From assembly GCA_002305765.1 (NCBI GenBank), contig DBQU01000114.1:39750-103749 (forward strand): DNA of 64,000 nucleotides. The letters are read 5' to 3'. The notes under the pieces are model-generated. The model saw nothing but the letters and a program-made list of their open reading frames with translations. It was not told where the DNA came from and made no database searches. The stretch comes from Deltaproteobacteria bacterium UBA1386 (GTDB lineage Bacteria > Desulfobacterota > Syntrophorhabdia > Syntrophorhabdales > Syntrophorhabdaceae). A program made the translations under genes and the position numbers. The stretch's first letter is position 1, and every line of letters starts with the position of its first letter. This document shows, one piece after another, positions 34,254 to 43,048 of the stretch.

Positions 34254-35909
34254 TCAATTTCCTTTCATGGTGGCGGCGTACGTTTTGTATCCGCCGCTGA
34301 GGTTCTTCGACTTGAAACCTCTCTGCGCCAGAACGCGATGGCCCACGTAGGACCGCGTTCCAACCTCGCAGTAGGTGATGTAAAGCTTCTCCCTGTCCAG
34401 TTTCTCCATCTTCTTTCTCAGCCGTCCGAGGGGAACGTGCACGGCCCCTTCGATCGGAGAACTCCTCACCAGATCCTCCATGTCCCTCAAGTCCAGAAGG
34501 ACCGCGTTCTCCCCGATATCCTTCAGATCCCCGGCGTGGACGACCTCGTGATCCCCCTTCAATATGTTGGAGGCAACGAAACCGGCGATGTTGACGGGGT
34601 CTCTCGCCGACGAGAAAGGAGGCGCGTACGCCAGGTCGATATCTTCGAGGTCAAAGACCGTCATGGAACCGCGAATGGCCGTTGCCATCACATCGATGCG
34701 CTTGTCCACCCCGGCTCCCCCCACTATCTGGCATCCAAGGATCCGGCCGCTTCCCGGTGAGAAGGCAAGTTTGATGGTCATCATTTCGGCCCCGGGATAG
34801 AATCCCGCGTGCGAGTTCGAATGCGTGTAACTGACGAGATGCGGCACCTCGCGCATGCGCAGCGTCTTCTCGCTGGCACCCGTGGACGACACCGTGAGGC
34901 CGAAGACCTTCACGATCGAAGTCCCCAGTGTGCCCCTGTAGACCGTTCGTCTTCCCAGTGCATTGTCCGCCGCGACCCTGCCCTGCTTGTTGGCCGGGCC
35001 GGCGAGTGCGGTCAGCACAGGGAAGCCGGTGACGAGATCGTTGACCTCAACGGCGTCCCCGGCGGCGAAAATATCCGGATCGGAGGTCATCATCAACGGG
35101 TTCACTTTTATGCCTCCAAGATGGCCGATCGCGAGACCGCAGCCCCGGGCAAGCCTTGTGTCCGGCCGGACTCCCATCGAAAGAACGAGCATGTCGCAGG
35201 GGATCTCCTCGCCGCTGTCCGTCAGCACAGCTGAGACCTCCTGTCGCCCCGCCACGGAGGAGATGCTCCGTTCGAGCAGTAGATTCACCCCACTCTCCCG
35301 AAGATGATCGTGGACCACCGAGACCATCTCGCGATCGAGAGAGTTCATCGCCTGGGGCAATTTCTCCACGACGGTCGTCTTTACACCCCTTCTTACCAGG
35401 TTCTCCGCCATCTCGAGACCGATGAAGCCGGCCCCGACGATAACTGCCGTCCTCGGTCCGCTCCTGTCCGCGTGCATCTTGATCCTGTCGGCATCGGAAA
35501 CACTCCGGAGGCTGAAGACGTTGTCGAGCGTGCCGTATCCCGCGGGAAGGCTCACAGGCTCCGCTCCGGGGGAAAGTATGATCCTGTCATAGGGTTCGCG
35601 GTAGCTCTCCCCCGTTCTGACGTCCTTGACGACAACCTCCCTGGCGGCCCTGTCTATGGAAACGACATCGGACAGGGTCCTGACATCGATGCGGTATCGT
35701 GTCTTGAACTCCTCCGGCGTCGTGATCAGCAGGTCGTTACGGGTGCCGATCACCTCTCCGATGTAATAGGGAAGACCGCAATTCGCGAAGGACACGTATT
35801 CCCCGCGCTCGAAAACGATGATACCGGCGTTCTCACTGAGGCGTCGCGCGCGCGCCGCAGCGGTGGCACCCCCGGCGACGCCTCCGATGATCACAAGTCT
35901 GCATGGCAT
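34254..35909 (-). CDS. CoA-disulfide reductase-like flavoprotein with C-terminal rhodanese domain
   Basis: The 551-residue fusion starts with an FAD-binding Rossmann motif (LVIIGGVAGGATAAARARR). The redox cysteine lies near residue 44 in SFANCGLPYYIGE, which is the CoADR signature. The NAD(P)H motif is TAVIVGAGFIGLEMAENL and the second FAD motif is PDIFAAGDAVEV. From about residue 460 a rhodanese domain follows, with Cys in YITYCEVGTRSY. CoADR-rhodanese fusions reduce CoA disulfides, persulfides or polysulfides in known examples. Here it follows a small protein and the Apr-like pair, which hints at sulfur or CoA redox chemistry. Confidence 0.9.
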   Translation of the reverse strand: MPCRLVIIGGVAGGATAAARARRLSENAGIIVFERGEYVSFANCGLPYYIGEVIGTRNDLLITTPEEFKTRYRIDVRTLSDVVSIDRAAREVVVKDVRTGESYREPYDRIILSPGAEPVSLPAGYGTLDNVFSLRSVSDADRIKMHADRSGPRTAVIVGAGFIGLEMAENLVRRGVKTTVVEKLPQAMNSLDREMVSVVHDHLRESGVNLLLERSISSVAGRQEVSAVLTDSGEEIPCDMLVLSMGVRPDTRLARGCGLAIGHLGGIKVNPLMMTSDPDIFAAGDAVEVNDLVTGFPVLTALAGPANKQGRVAADNALGRRTVYRGTLGTSIVKVFGLTVSSTGASEKTLRMREVPHLVSYTHSNSHAGFYPGAEMMTIKLAFSPGSGRILGCQIVGGAGVDKRIDVMATAIRGSMTVFDLEDIDLAYAPPFSSARDPVNIAGFVASNILKGDHEVVHAGDLKDIGENAVLLDLRDMEDLVRSSPIEGAVHVPLGRLRKKMEKLDREKLYITYCEVGTRSYVGHRVLAQRGFKSKNLSGGYKTYAATMKGN

Positions 35910-35959
35910 AGATCGGTCCTCACGTCAAACAGGCGGCTAACGGGTATTTCCCTGGCCCG

Positions 35960-36229
35960 TCAGGATTTGCTGCATCCCGATTGGGAATAGCTGGCCCCTT
36001 TTATGAAACGTTCCACACGCTCCCGCGCGGCATCAAGGAGAACTGCCCGCGTTTCCCCGGAAACATCGTCCCCTTCTTCCAGCGCGCATTTCGTCAACCG
36101 GTCCACAAGCTCTTCCTTCGCTGCAGACGATCCAAGATCACGCCTGAGCGCCGTCATCGCGTCCCCGACATGGTCGAAGTCAAAAACGTCCTCTATCATC
36201 TCCCTGGCATCTTCCAGCGTCATGCTCAT
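35960..36229 (-). CDS. Small helical protein of unknown function
   Basis: An 89-residue acidic, helix-rich protein (MTLEDAREMIEDVFDFDHV, VDRLTKCALEEGDD) with a C-terminal GCSKS. A GGAGG five bases before the ATG at 36229 decides this start over 36253. It sits between the dicluster ferredoxin and the CoADR-rhodanese gene in the same direction with gaps of 40 and 50 bases, so it probably belongs to that operon. No family recognised. Confidence 0.7.
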   Translation of the reverse strand: MSMTLEDAREMIEDVFDFDHVGDAMTALRRDLGSSAAKEELVDRLTKCALEEGDDVSGETRAVLLDAARERVERFIKGASYSQSGCSKS

Positions 36230-36269
36230 ACTACCCTCCGTGTGGCGGGACATTGGCCGTGCGCCCCGG

Positions 36270-36590
36270 TCACGTCCGCTTGATCTCCCCGGTTTCCTTG
36301 TTCTTGAAATGCACCCTCATCATGAGGGGATGCCGCATGGTGAGACATTCCTCGGGGCACTCACCGACGCAGCAGGCCGCGTACCAGCACTCCTCGGGGT
36401 ACATGACGATCGGCGGCTTGCCCTTCTCGGGGTTGGCCACGAGCACGTCGGTCGTGCATATGGTAACGCACTTGTTGCACCCCGTGCATCGTGTCTCGTC
36501 GATCACCACAGGCATGCCGGGAGTCGGTCTGTTGGGAAAGGCGTAGCACTTCTCGCCGCCGCCATCTTTCTTCGATCTCTCTTCGTTCAT
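36270..36590 (-). CDS. AprB-like dicluster 4Fe-4S ferredoxin
   Basis: A 106-residue ferredoxin. The first cluster motif is complete: Cys35, Cys38, Cys41, Cys45 (CTGCNKCVTIC). The second reads CWYAACCVGECP: Cys68, Cys74 and Cys78 fall where CxxCxxCxxxCP is expected, but position 71 is Ala and Cys73 is an extra cysteine. The layout, with a charged C-terminal tail, resembles the beta subunit of adenylylsulfate reductase. The ATG at 36590 is preceded by GAGGCGAGGAGA, 20 bases after the flavoprotein stop, so the two proteins are probably partners. Confidence 0.85.
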   Translation of the reverse strand: MNEERSKKDGGGEKCYAFPNRPTPGMPVVIDETRCTGCNKCVTICTTDVLVANPEKGKPPIVMYPEECWYAACCVGECPEECLTMRHPLMMRVHFKNKETGEIKRT

Positions 36591-36610
36591 TCTCCTCGCC
36601 TCCTGCCTCG

Positions 36611-38599
36611 TCAAGCCTTCTTCTTTTTCAGGTATCCCCTGTAGTTCGGGTTATGGGCTTCATAGTTCCCGGCGAGATCTCCCTGAAAATCGAGGGCAAG
36701 GTCGCCGGTCCTCGTCGCACCGTCGACCTGCTTGATCGTGATCCATTTGTGCCACTCGGGCGGGTCCATCTCGGGATAGTCCTGGCGGAAGTGCCCGAGG
36801 ACCTCGCTGCTCGCCTTCCTGGCCATGCAGGCCTGGAATATGATCTCGTCGACGGTCAGCATATTGTATGTTTCCAGAACACGCAGAAGTATGTGCGGGT
36901 TGCTTGCGTGGGCCTCCGGGTAGTGATCGTTCTTGATGTCCTCTATCCATTTGAGGCCCATCTTCATCATCCCTTCGTTCCTGACGGCCCCGCAATAATT
37001 CTGCATGGCCCGGGCACCGGCGAAACGCAGCTCTTTCCAGTCGACCCAGTCTTTGCCGGGCTTCCTCTTCGTGGGAGCGTAGACCCTCTCCCGTTCGCGC
37101 TCAACCTGGGCCGCATCTATGGAGGGTGGACCCTCAAGCTGAATCGCGTATTCCGCCGCCTTCCTGCCCGCGTACCTTCCCGTGGCGCAGGCGTGGTACC
37201 AGTAGTTCCCCGCCAGTATTGCGTCGCCGACCGCGTAGAGGCCCTCGAGGTTCGTCCTCAGGTCCCAATCGACCACCACCTCTCCACCGTTGCCGAAGGC
37301 CTCCATGCGATACGGTCCGAGGGCCATGGTGCTGTCCATGCTGGGATAGGGCTCGCCGCTCAGGGTAAAGTAGTTCTGAAGCATGTCACGATGAGAGTTG
37401 AACCCCGCCGTCTCGTAGTTGACAAGGACTGGGATCTTCGTCCGTCCCTCGTTCCCCACCATGAGGCCCCATATCGCATCCCGTTCATACCAGGGCATTC
37501 CCGCAAGGTCGGCGTACAGGGGAAGGACAAATTCTCCTCTCCTGATGCGGTCCGCAAGGTCCGCGGGCATCGTTGGTTTGGCATAGAGCGGGTCCCGGGA
37601 CCGCTCGGCTATGAACTTCTGTCCCGGCCTCGGAACACAGCGCCGCTCCACGGGCACGACGTTGCCGTCGGAATCCACGTAGGGGACCTCCTTGCCGTTG
37701 GCATCCACGATGGTTGCCGGATGCCACGTGTTCCACCAGTTGCCCGTGCCGTAGGAGGGGTATTCGTATCCCGGCGGCATGGCGGCCCTGCTCCTTTCCA
37801 TCTGCGCGAGCTCCACACCCGCCCTCCACATGATCGCGGGCCCGTCGCCCGTTATATTGGGCTTGAACATGTCGAGGCCGATGGACTCGGTCGAGAAACG
37901 CCAGCTCCCCTGGTGGCAGGACATGGCGTTTATCGTGGCCTTCGCCCTGAAGACATAGAATTCGCCGGTCCGCATGTTGATGGCCGTGGCACCGACAACA
38001 CGCGCGCCCTGTTTCCCTCCCTCCGTCAGGAGGCTCGTGGCCACGACCCTGTCGAATACCTGCACGCCCAGTTGCAGACATTCGTTGAAGATGGCCGGCT
38101 TGAAGGTGGCGCCCCAGACACGAAACTGGAACCTGTTCTCGTAGTCGTAGCAGTAGACGAATTTCGTCTTCTCATCCCTGAAAGGAGCCCCCTTGAACGT
38201 GTCGTCGATGTCCCGTACCTTCGCGCCCATCTTTTCGATCTCGAGAAGCGTGTCGTATGCCTCCCTCGCCGCAACGTACCGTGAGAGGGAATTGGAGTAC
38301 CCTTTGAACGTGACCCTCTCCCATTCCACGCAATCCTCGGCTGTTACCTTCGATGCCGGGTTCGGCGTGTTGAGCCAGTGGTCGAATCCGGACCCGCCGC
38401 CGGACCTTTTCGGATATGCCTTGTCCAGCAGGGCAACCTTCAGCCCCTTCTTCGCGGCGCTGATGGCCGCCATGCACCCGCCCGGGCCGCCGCCGAGCAC
38501 AACGACGTCCACGTCGATATCGTTCTGTCTGTCGTACCTGACAGGATAGGGCCATTCGATAACCTGACCCGTTTGCGTTACCGCATCTTCCCAGTTCAT
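36611..38599 (-). CDS. AprA/FrdA-like FAD flavoprotein (oxidoreductase alpha subunit)
   Basis: A 662-residue FAD_binding_2 protein. The dinucleotide-binding motif is VVVLGGGPGGCMAAISAA (about 33-50), followed by RSGGGSGFDHWLN. A mid-protein block with NAMSCHQGSWRFSTESIG is followed by a long substrate-capping domain. The FAD-closing motif is GLYAVGDAILAGN. The C-terminal helical domain (FAGARAMQNYCGAVRNEGMM) is as in AprA and succinate dehydrogenase flavoproteins. With the following ferredoxin it looks like a soluble AprAB-type complex, but no sat, qmo or aprM is present and the substrate is unknown. A GGAGG Shine-Dalgarno and a GntR-type promoter/operator lie upstream. Confidence 0.85.
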   Translation of the reverse strand: MNWEDAVTQTGQVIEWPYPVRYDRQNDIDVDVVVLGGGPGGCMAAISAAKKGLKVALLDKAYPKRSGGGSGFDHWLNTPNPASKVTAEDCVEWERVTFKGYSNSLSRYVAAREAYDTLLEIEKMGAKVRDIDDTFKGAPFRDEKTKFVYCYDYENRFQFRVWGATFKPAIFNECLQLGVQVFDRVVATSLLTEGGKQGARVVGATAINMRTGEFYVFRAKATINAMSCHQGSWRFSTESIGLDMFKPNITGDGPAIMWRAGVELAQMERSRAAMPPGYEYPSYGTGNWWNTWHPATIVDANGKEVPYVDSDGNVVPVERRCVPRPGQKFIAERSRDPLYAKPTMPADLADRIRRGEFVLPLYADLAGMPWYERDAIWGLMVGNEGRTKIPVLVNYETAGFNSHRDMLQNYFTLSGEPYPSMDSTMALGPYRMEAFGNGGEVVVDWDLRTNLEGLYAVGDAILAGNYWYHACATGRYAGRKAAEYAIQLEGPPSIDAAQVERERERVYAPTKRKPGKDWVDWKELRFAGARAMQNYCGAVRNEGMMKMGLKWIEDIKNDHYPEAHASNPHILLRVLETYNMLTVDEIIFQACMARKASSEVLGHFRQDYPEMDPPEWHKWITIKQVDGATRTGDLALDFQGDLAGNYEAHNPNYRGYLKKKKA

Positions 38600-38712
38600 A
38601 TTACCTCCTTCAAGAACTTCGTGGACCTGTCGTGATCATCGTGGTGCGCGTTGAGATAAAATGCCGGAACGACCTGTCTCCCCGCAAACCGACTGTCTGT
38701 CTCACGTTAGTA

Positions 38713-38767
38713 TGGACTAACCAACAGACCATGTGTAATTATCGACCAAAGCCGGACTGCTTGTCAA
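38713..38767 (-). promoter_or_regulatory. Promoter plus FadR/GntR-type operator before the flavoprotein operon
   Basis: On the minus strand, TTGACA (38767-38762), an 18-base spacer and GATAAT (38743-38738) form a good promoter with a start near 38730. Directly downstream is TGGTTAGTCCA (38723-38713), a near-palindrome of the FadR-family type TGGT-N3-ACCA. An additional inverted repeat TTAGT-N4-ACTAA overlaps it. The position fits a roadblock operator for the GntR protein encoded just upstream. The rest of the 227-base gap holds nothing else I recognise. Confidence 0.6.
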
Positions 38768-38826
38768 GGAATATTTGTGGGAAAGAGAGGGGAGTTCTTC
38801 CGGGGTCCTCTCACGGCCCGGTCCGT

Positions 38827-39534
38827 CTACGTCACAAGCTTCGTCGTGTGTTCCGTGTCTCTCGCCATGAGTTCGTCGCAGCGGGCATAGTCCTTCTTTT
38901 CCATCGCTTTGATGATCCCGTCATGACGTGCGTAGGTGTTCTTGATATATTCCTCGGATTGCATCGATCTTGGATAGACCTCGTCCAGAAGCTCGAGGAT
39001 CGACTGAAGCATCATGGTCAGAAGAGGGTTGCCGGCTATCCCAGCTATGGTCATATGAAAGTCGGCGTTATTGGCACGAAGCCTGTCCCTCTCATCGATC
39101 TCGTCAAGGAGCCGGGCGTTGATCTCCCTGAGACCCTTCAAATCCTTTGCCTTCGCCTTGTCGACGGCCAGCCTGATGATCGCGCATTCGATGGCCCTTC
39201 GCGCCTCGTAAAAATACCGCAGCGTCAACTCGCCGCCTTCAAGCATGTCCGAGGCCGCGTGCACAAGGGGCTTGTGCAGGTTCCGAACGACAAAGGCACC
39301 GCCCGCCGGGCCCGTTCTGATCTCGATAAGCCCCGCCTGTTCCAGGGCCTGGATGGATTCCCTGACCACCACACGGCTGACGGAAAAAAGGTTGGCGAGC
39401 TCCCGTTCCGGAGGCAGCTTGTCGTCCACCGCAAGCTTCTTTGAGTGTATGAGGGCCTTCAACTGTGACACGATGGACTCATGAAGCTTCGCTTTCTTCG
39501 GCGGACTGAGAAGCTTGGCAATGTCGTCTTTCAC
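38827..39534 (-). CDS. GntR-family regulator, FadR/FCD subfamily
   Basis: The 235-residue protein has the winged-helix domain (KLPPERELANLFSVSRVVVRE, QALEQAGLIEIRTGPAGGAFV in parts) and a C-terminal FCD ligand-binding domain. The FCD domain has a metal-binding-type Asp/His set (ANNADFHMTIAGIAGNPLL, RHDGIIKAMEKKD). Such regulators usually sense an organic acid and repress uptake and catabolic genes. It lies between the TRAP permease and the flavoprotein, and matching operator palindromes precede both. A perfect TATAAT lies 39 bases upstream of its ATG on the same strand, without a clear -35. Confidence 0.92.
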   Translation of the reverse strand: MKDDIAKLLSPPKKAKLHESIVSQLKALIHSKKLAVDDKLPPERELANLFSVSRVVVRESIQALEQAGLIEIRTGPAGGAFVVRNLHKPLVHAASDMLEGGELTLRYFYEARRAIECAIIRLAVDKAKAKDLKGLREINARLLDEIDERDRLRANNADFHMTIAGIAGNPLLTMMLQSILELLDEVYPRSMQSEEYIKNTYARHDGIIKAMEKKDYARCDELMARDTEHTTKLVT

Positions 39535-39660
39535 CTGTAACCTTTGCCCCTTTTTTCTGGCAATTATATCACCTTTGCCGTCGGGCCGCCAGAGTTATGT
39601 GGCGCCTTCAGACACCCAGTTCCGGGGCCGACGGGCGGTCTTTGCATCAGGATGCCGATC

Positions 39661-41547
39661 CTATGTGGCCACAGGTTCCACATCTATACTCCCGGCGCGC
39701 GTCCTCGTCCTGTGCCACAGAAATGCCGCCACGAACAGGGCGGCCGCTATAGCGGAGAAGGGGATACTGCGTTCAATGAGACCGATGAAGGCGAGCGCCG
39801 CAGCCATGAAGAACAGTCCGCGTTCCCTGACCTTGAGATCCGTCAGCAGGAATCCCACCAGCGATACCTGCAGAGAGCACAGGCACACAAGGGAGGCGAT
39901 CACGGCAACCACCGCGAAGAGAGGCTCCTTCGGTTTCAGAAGGATCACGGGACAAAAAACGAAGATATAGGGCACCATGAAGCCGGCGATCGCGGCCTTG
40001 ATCGACTCCTTGGCGGTTTTCATGTACGGCGCCTCCGCGATCTTGGCTGTTATCAGGGAAACAAGCGCCACGGGGGGCGTGAGAAAGGCGAAGACGCTGA
40101 TGAACATGGCAAAGAAATGCCCGACGTCGAAGGGCACTCCCATTTTCTGAAGGGCGGGCACTGCGAAGATCGTGACGATCATGTACGCCGTCAACGACGC
40201 GCCGGCGCATCCCATGGCGACGGTGATGACCTGAACGAGGACAAGGGCGAGAAGGACGCTTCCCAGGCTCCATGCCTCGATCCCCAGGACGAGCTTCACA
40301 CTCAAACCGCTCATGGTCAAAGTCGCAAGGATGATACCCACCGCGGCCGTCGTGACACCTATGCCCGCGGCCTGGACCGTGCCGGTGACGAAACCGTTGA
40401 CGAACTGTGTGAAAGACGGCCTCGTCTTCTTCCGTATGAGCGAAATGCCAACGGTGGTGATTATGGCCCAGAACCCTATGTAATTCACCGAGAAACCATA
40501 GGCCATCATCACGACGATGAGAAGGATAGGCACAATGAAATTGATCGATGAGATCGCGAGCTCTTTGCCGTCTATCGGTTCCTTCGCGGCCATGGGCAGC
40601 CTGTGCTTGCCGGCGGTGAGATACACGTACAATCCAACGAGGCCGAAATAAAGGATGGCCGGAAATACGGCCATCTTCGCGATGGTTATGTAGGGAATGC
40701 CCGTCATGCCTGCCATGGCGAAAGCGCTCATGCCCATGATGGGGGGCATTATCTGTCCGCCGTTGGACGCCGCCGCCTCTATCCCTCCCGCTTCCTCGGG
40801 CTTGAAGCCGAACCGCTTCATGAGGGGTATGGTGATGGTGCCCACGACGGCAGCGTTGGCGGCGGCGCTGCCCGTGATCATGCCGATGCCGCAGCTGGCC
40901 ACGACAGCCATCATGGCCGCGCCGCCGCGTATCTTGCTCATTACGATCTTGCCAAGTGTGAGGAAGAACTTGTCAGCACCGGTGCCTGACAATACACCCC
41001 CGAAAAGGATAAAAAGGAAAAGAAAGTTTGCCGATATCGGTATGAAAGCGTAGATACCGTTATCCAGCCCGACGGAGAGGTTCGTCATGGTCTGTTCGAA
41101 ACCCATGGATTGAATGGTCAGCGGGGCAGGCAGCCGCGCTCCGACGAATCCATATATGACGGCACCTATGGCCATGATCGAAAGGAACCAGCCCGTGGCT
41201 ATTCTTGTCGCCTCGAGAACAAGCAGGATCGCCATGATGCCGGCAGCGAGGTCAAGGGCAGTGTTGAAATAGGCGCGCTGCTGTATGTCCTCCCAGTTGA
41301 GCTGGATGTAACCAAGGGCAAGGATGGCCGCGACGATGACGAACATCATCCACAGTCTCAGGGGCGTTGATCTTGTGTCTCTCGCTGCCCCCAAAAAGAC
41401 AATGACGAGACTGAAGAGGAGATGCAGGTTGAGATAGGGCACGGTTGACATCAGAAGCACCTGCGAAGATACCATCTGATATATGACCATGAGAAATGCC
41501 ACGATTATAACCGCGATCTTGATCGCGCCGTTCACGCCGTCCTTCAT
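39661..41547 (-). CDS. TRAP transporter fused permease (TAXI-type, DctQM fusion)
   Basis: A 628-residue protein with about 15 or more hydrophobic helices. The first quarter corresponds to the small Q subunit and the rest to the large M subunit. M-type motifs include MITGSAAANAAVVGTITIPL, EAAASNGGQIMPPIMGMSAF and a second inverted half with AMGCAGASLTAYM. Fused permeases of this kind pair with TAXI binding proteins. It imports an organic substrate driven by an ion gradient. The binding protein gene is 45 bases upstream. Confidence 0.93.
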   Translation of the reverse strand: MKDGVNGAIKIAVIIVAFLMVIYQMVSSQVLLMSTVPYLNLHLLFSLVIVFLGAARDTRSTPLRLWMMFVIVAAILALGYIQLNWEDIQQRAYFNTALDLAAGIMAILLVLEATRIATGWFLSIMAIGAVIYGFVGARLPAPLTIQSMGFEQTMTNLSVGLDNGIYAFIPISANFLFLFILFGGVLSGTGADKFFLTLGKIVMSKIRGGAAMMAVVASCGIGMITGSAAANAAVVGTITIPLMKRFGFKPEEAGGIEAAASNGGQIMPPIMGMSAFAMAGMTGIPYITIAKMAVFPAILYFGLVGLYVYLTAGKHRLPMAAKEPIDGKELAISSINFIVPILLIVVMMAYGFSVNYIGFWAIITTVGISLIRKKTRPSFTQFVNGFVTGTVQAAGIGVTTAAVGIILATLTMSGLSVKLVLGIEAWSLGSVLLALVLVQVITVAMGCAGASLTAYMIVTIFAVPALQKMGVPFDVGHFFAMFISVFAFLTPPVALVSLITAKIAEAPYMKTAKESIKAAIAGFMVPYIFVFCPVILLKPKEPLFAVVAVIASLVCLCSLQVSLVGFLLTDLKVRERGLFFMAAALAFIGLIERSIPFSAIAAALFVAAFLWHRTRTRAGSIDVEPVAT

Positions 41548-41592
41548 TGCCGCCTCCTTGCCAGACTGCTGCGAGAGAACCCGGTAAAGTTC

Positions 41593-42648
41593 CTATTTGA
41601 TCACACCCGCATCCTTGAGACTCCCGATCGGTATCTTGTGCGATTTATAGAACTTCACGGCGGCCGGATGCATCTTGGCTTCAGGCACCTCAACGGCTGC
41701 AACGGTCTTCTTCGTGATGACCCGCGCGGCCGGGCTCAGCTGCTGAAACTTGTCCACGTTCTCCAGATAGACCCTCAGGATCTCCGTCACGACCTCGTCG
41801 GGCATGGAAGCGTCGACGCCCCAGTTCATGCACTTTCCGAGCGCGGTGGTCGGTTCTTTCTGATTCTTGCCGATATTGCCCGCGGGGATCGTTACGATGG
41901 TGCCCGGATGACCCGTCGCCTGCTTCATCTTCGTCAGGACCGATCTGTCGATCGAGATCGCGTAGACCTCCTTCATGGCAAAAAGCTCGTTAAGATATGG
42001 AGAGGGCTCCCACTTGCCGGAACCGACGGGGTTGATCCCGCCATGGATCACATCGACTGTTCCGTCCCTCGCGGCATCCGTCATGGCGTTCATGCCGAGG
42101 AACTGGTATTTCGGTTTCACCCCGGCGGTCTTGAATATCTCCTCGAACGCGACCGCCTTGGATGAGGCCTTGGAGACGTTGGAGACGACGGTGCTCTTTC
42201 CGTTCATCTCGGCCAAAGTCCTGATCTTCGGATTGGTGGTCAGGAGAACGTCTACCGTGAAACCACCGAAGGCGATGTGGCGGAAATTGTCAAGATCATA
42301 TTTCCCGGCAAAGCTCTTCCAATCGCCTATCTGCCGCTTGGCGGCCCACACCTCGTCTTCGACCTGGAAGAAGACAAGGCTCTTTCTCTTCTCCGGCTTC
42401 ATGATGAGGGTCTTCATATCAACCGCAGGGCCTCTTCCTTCCCGGGCGATCGCCTTGACCATCTTGCTGTTCTTGTTGATGAGCTCTGCCCAATACACCG
42501 CTATGGTATACGGGTTGGTGCCCGTCCAGAGCCCCGAGATCTCAACCTCGTACTTCTTTGCCTGCCCGTATGCCATACCGGCCGACAGGAAGGTAAAGAG
42601 GATGAACAGCACGAACCAGGTGCCAATCGAACCATGCTTCTGTCTCAT
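41593..42648 (-). CDS. TAXI-family TRAP substrate-binding protein
   Basis: A 351-residue periplasmic protein. The signal peptide is TWFVLFILFTFLSAGMAYG and cleaves before QAKKYEVEISG. Mid-protein motifs are STVVSNVSKASSKAVAFEEI and VIHGGINPVGSG. TAXI proteins bind carboxylates or amino acids; the ligand cannot be told here. The ATG at 42648 has AAAGGGG eight bases upstream; the in-frame TTG at 42666 overlaps that site. The leader from the predicted promoter is about 250 bases. Confidence 0.9.
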   Translation of the reverse strand: MRQKHGSIGTWFVLFILFTFLSAGMAYGQAKKYEVEISGLWTGTNPYTIAVYWAELINKNSKMVKAIAREGRGPAVDMKTLIMKPEKRKSLVFFQVEDEVWAAKRQIGDWKSFAGKYDLDNFRHIAFGGFTVDVLLTTNPKIRTLAEMNGKSTVVSNVSKASSKAVAFEEIFKTAGVKPKYQFLGMNAMTDAARDGTVDVIHGGINPVGSGKWEPSPYLNELFAMKEVYAISIDRSVLTKMKQATGHPGTIVTIPAGNIGKNQKEPTTALGKCMNWGVDASMPDEVVTEILRVYLENVDKFQQLSPAARVITKKTVAAVEVPEAKMHPAAVKFYKSHKIPIGSLKDAGVIK

Positions 42649-42882
42649 CTCGTCTACCCCTTTCAATTGTATTTGTTGTGCTCATCCTTGCCGGAGAAAC
42701 GCCCTGACCCGCCATTCCTCAACGGGCTTGCTCCTCTCCGGTAAAGAGTGAAAACCCCGCGGGTCCCGGCAGCCGCGATCGCCGCAAGACAGGCGGCAGG
42801 AGGCACGCATGGCCGGTGGATATTCCATGGCCATCTACCCCCACACCGGCGTCCTGATTCCCTTTTGGTCTAGGCGATATGT

Positions 42883-42934
42883 TGGTCCTACCATAATAGG
42901 TAGGTTATATCATCAAGCACCGGTCGATTGTCAA
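42883..42934 (-). promoter_or_regulatory. Promoter with palindromic GntR-type operator before the TRAP/TAXI genes
   Basis: The minus strand has TTGACA (42934-42929), a 19-base spacer and TATAAC (42909-42904). Just downstream lies the perfect palindrome TGGT-N3-ACCA at 42893-42883 and an overlapping inverted repeat CCTACC-N6-GGTAGG at 42887-42904. The same layout precedes the flavoprotein operon. The whole divergent gap (42649-43048, 400 bases) contains nothing else I recognise beyond the plus-strand ribosome site at 43037-43042. Confidence 0.65.
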
Positions 42935-43048
42935 GAGATTTTTTGCGGCCTGCCTTATTCCCGGACAATCCCTGCGCATCCCGGATTTTATGCTTGCCCG
43001 CCACTTGCTTTCTTGTGATATAACTACAGAAATCATCAGGGGGTGATC

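Noticed and set aside
39535..39660. Complete promoter for the GntR gene
   Set aside because: A perfect TATAAT is present on the minus strand but no acceptable -35 lies 15-19 bases upstream, and no TGGT-N3-ACCA palindrome was found, so autoregulation is not supported.
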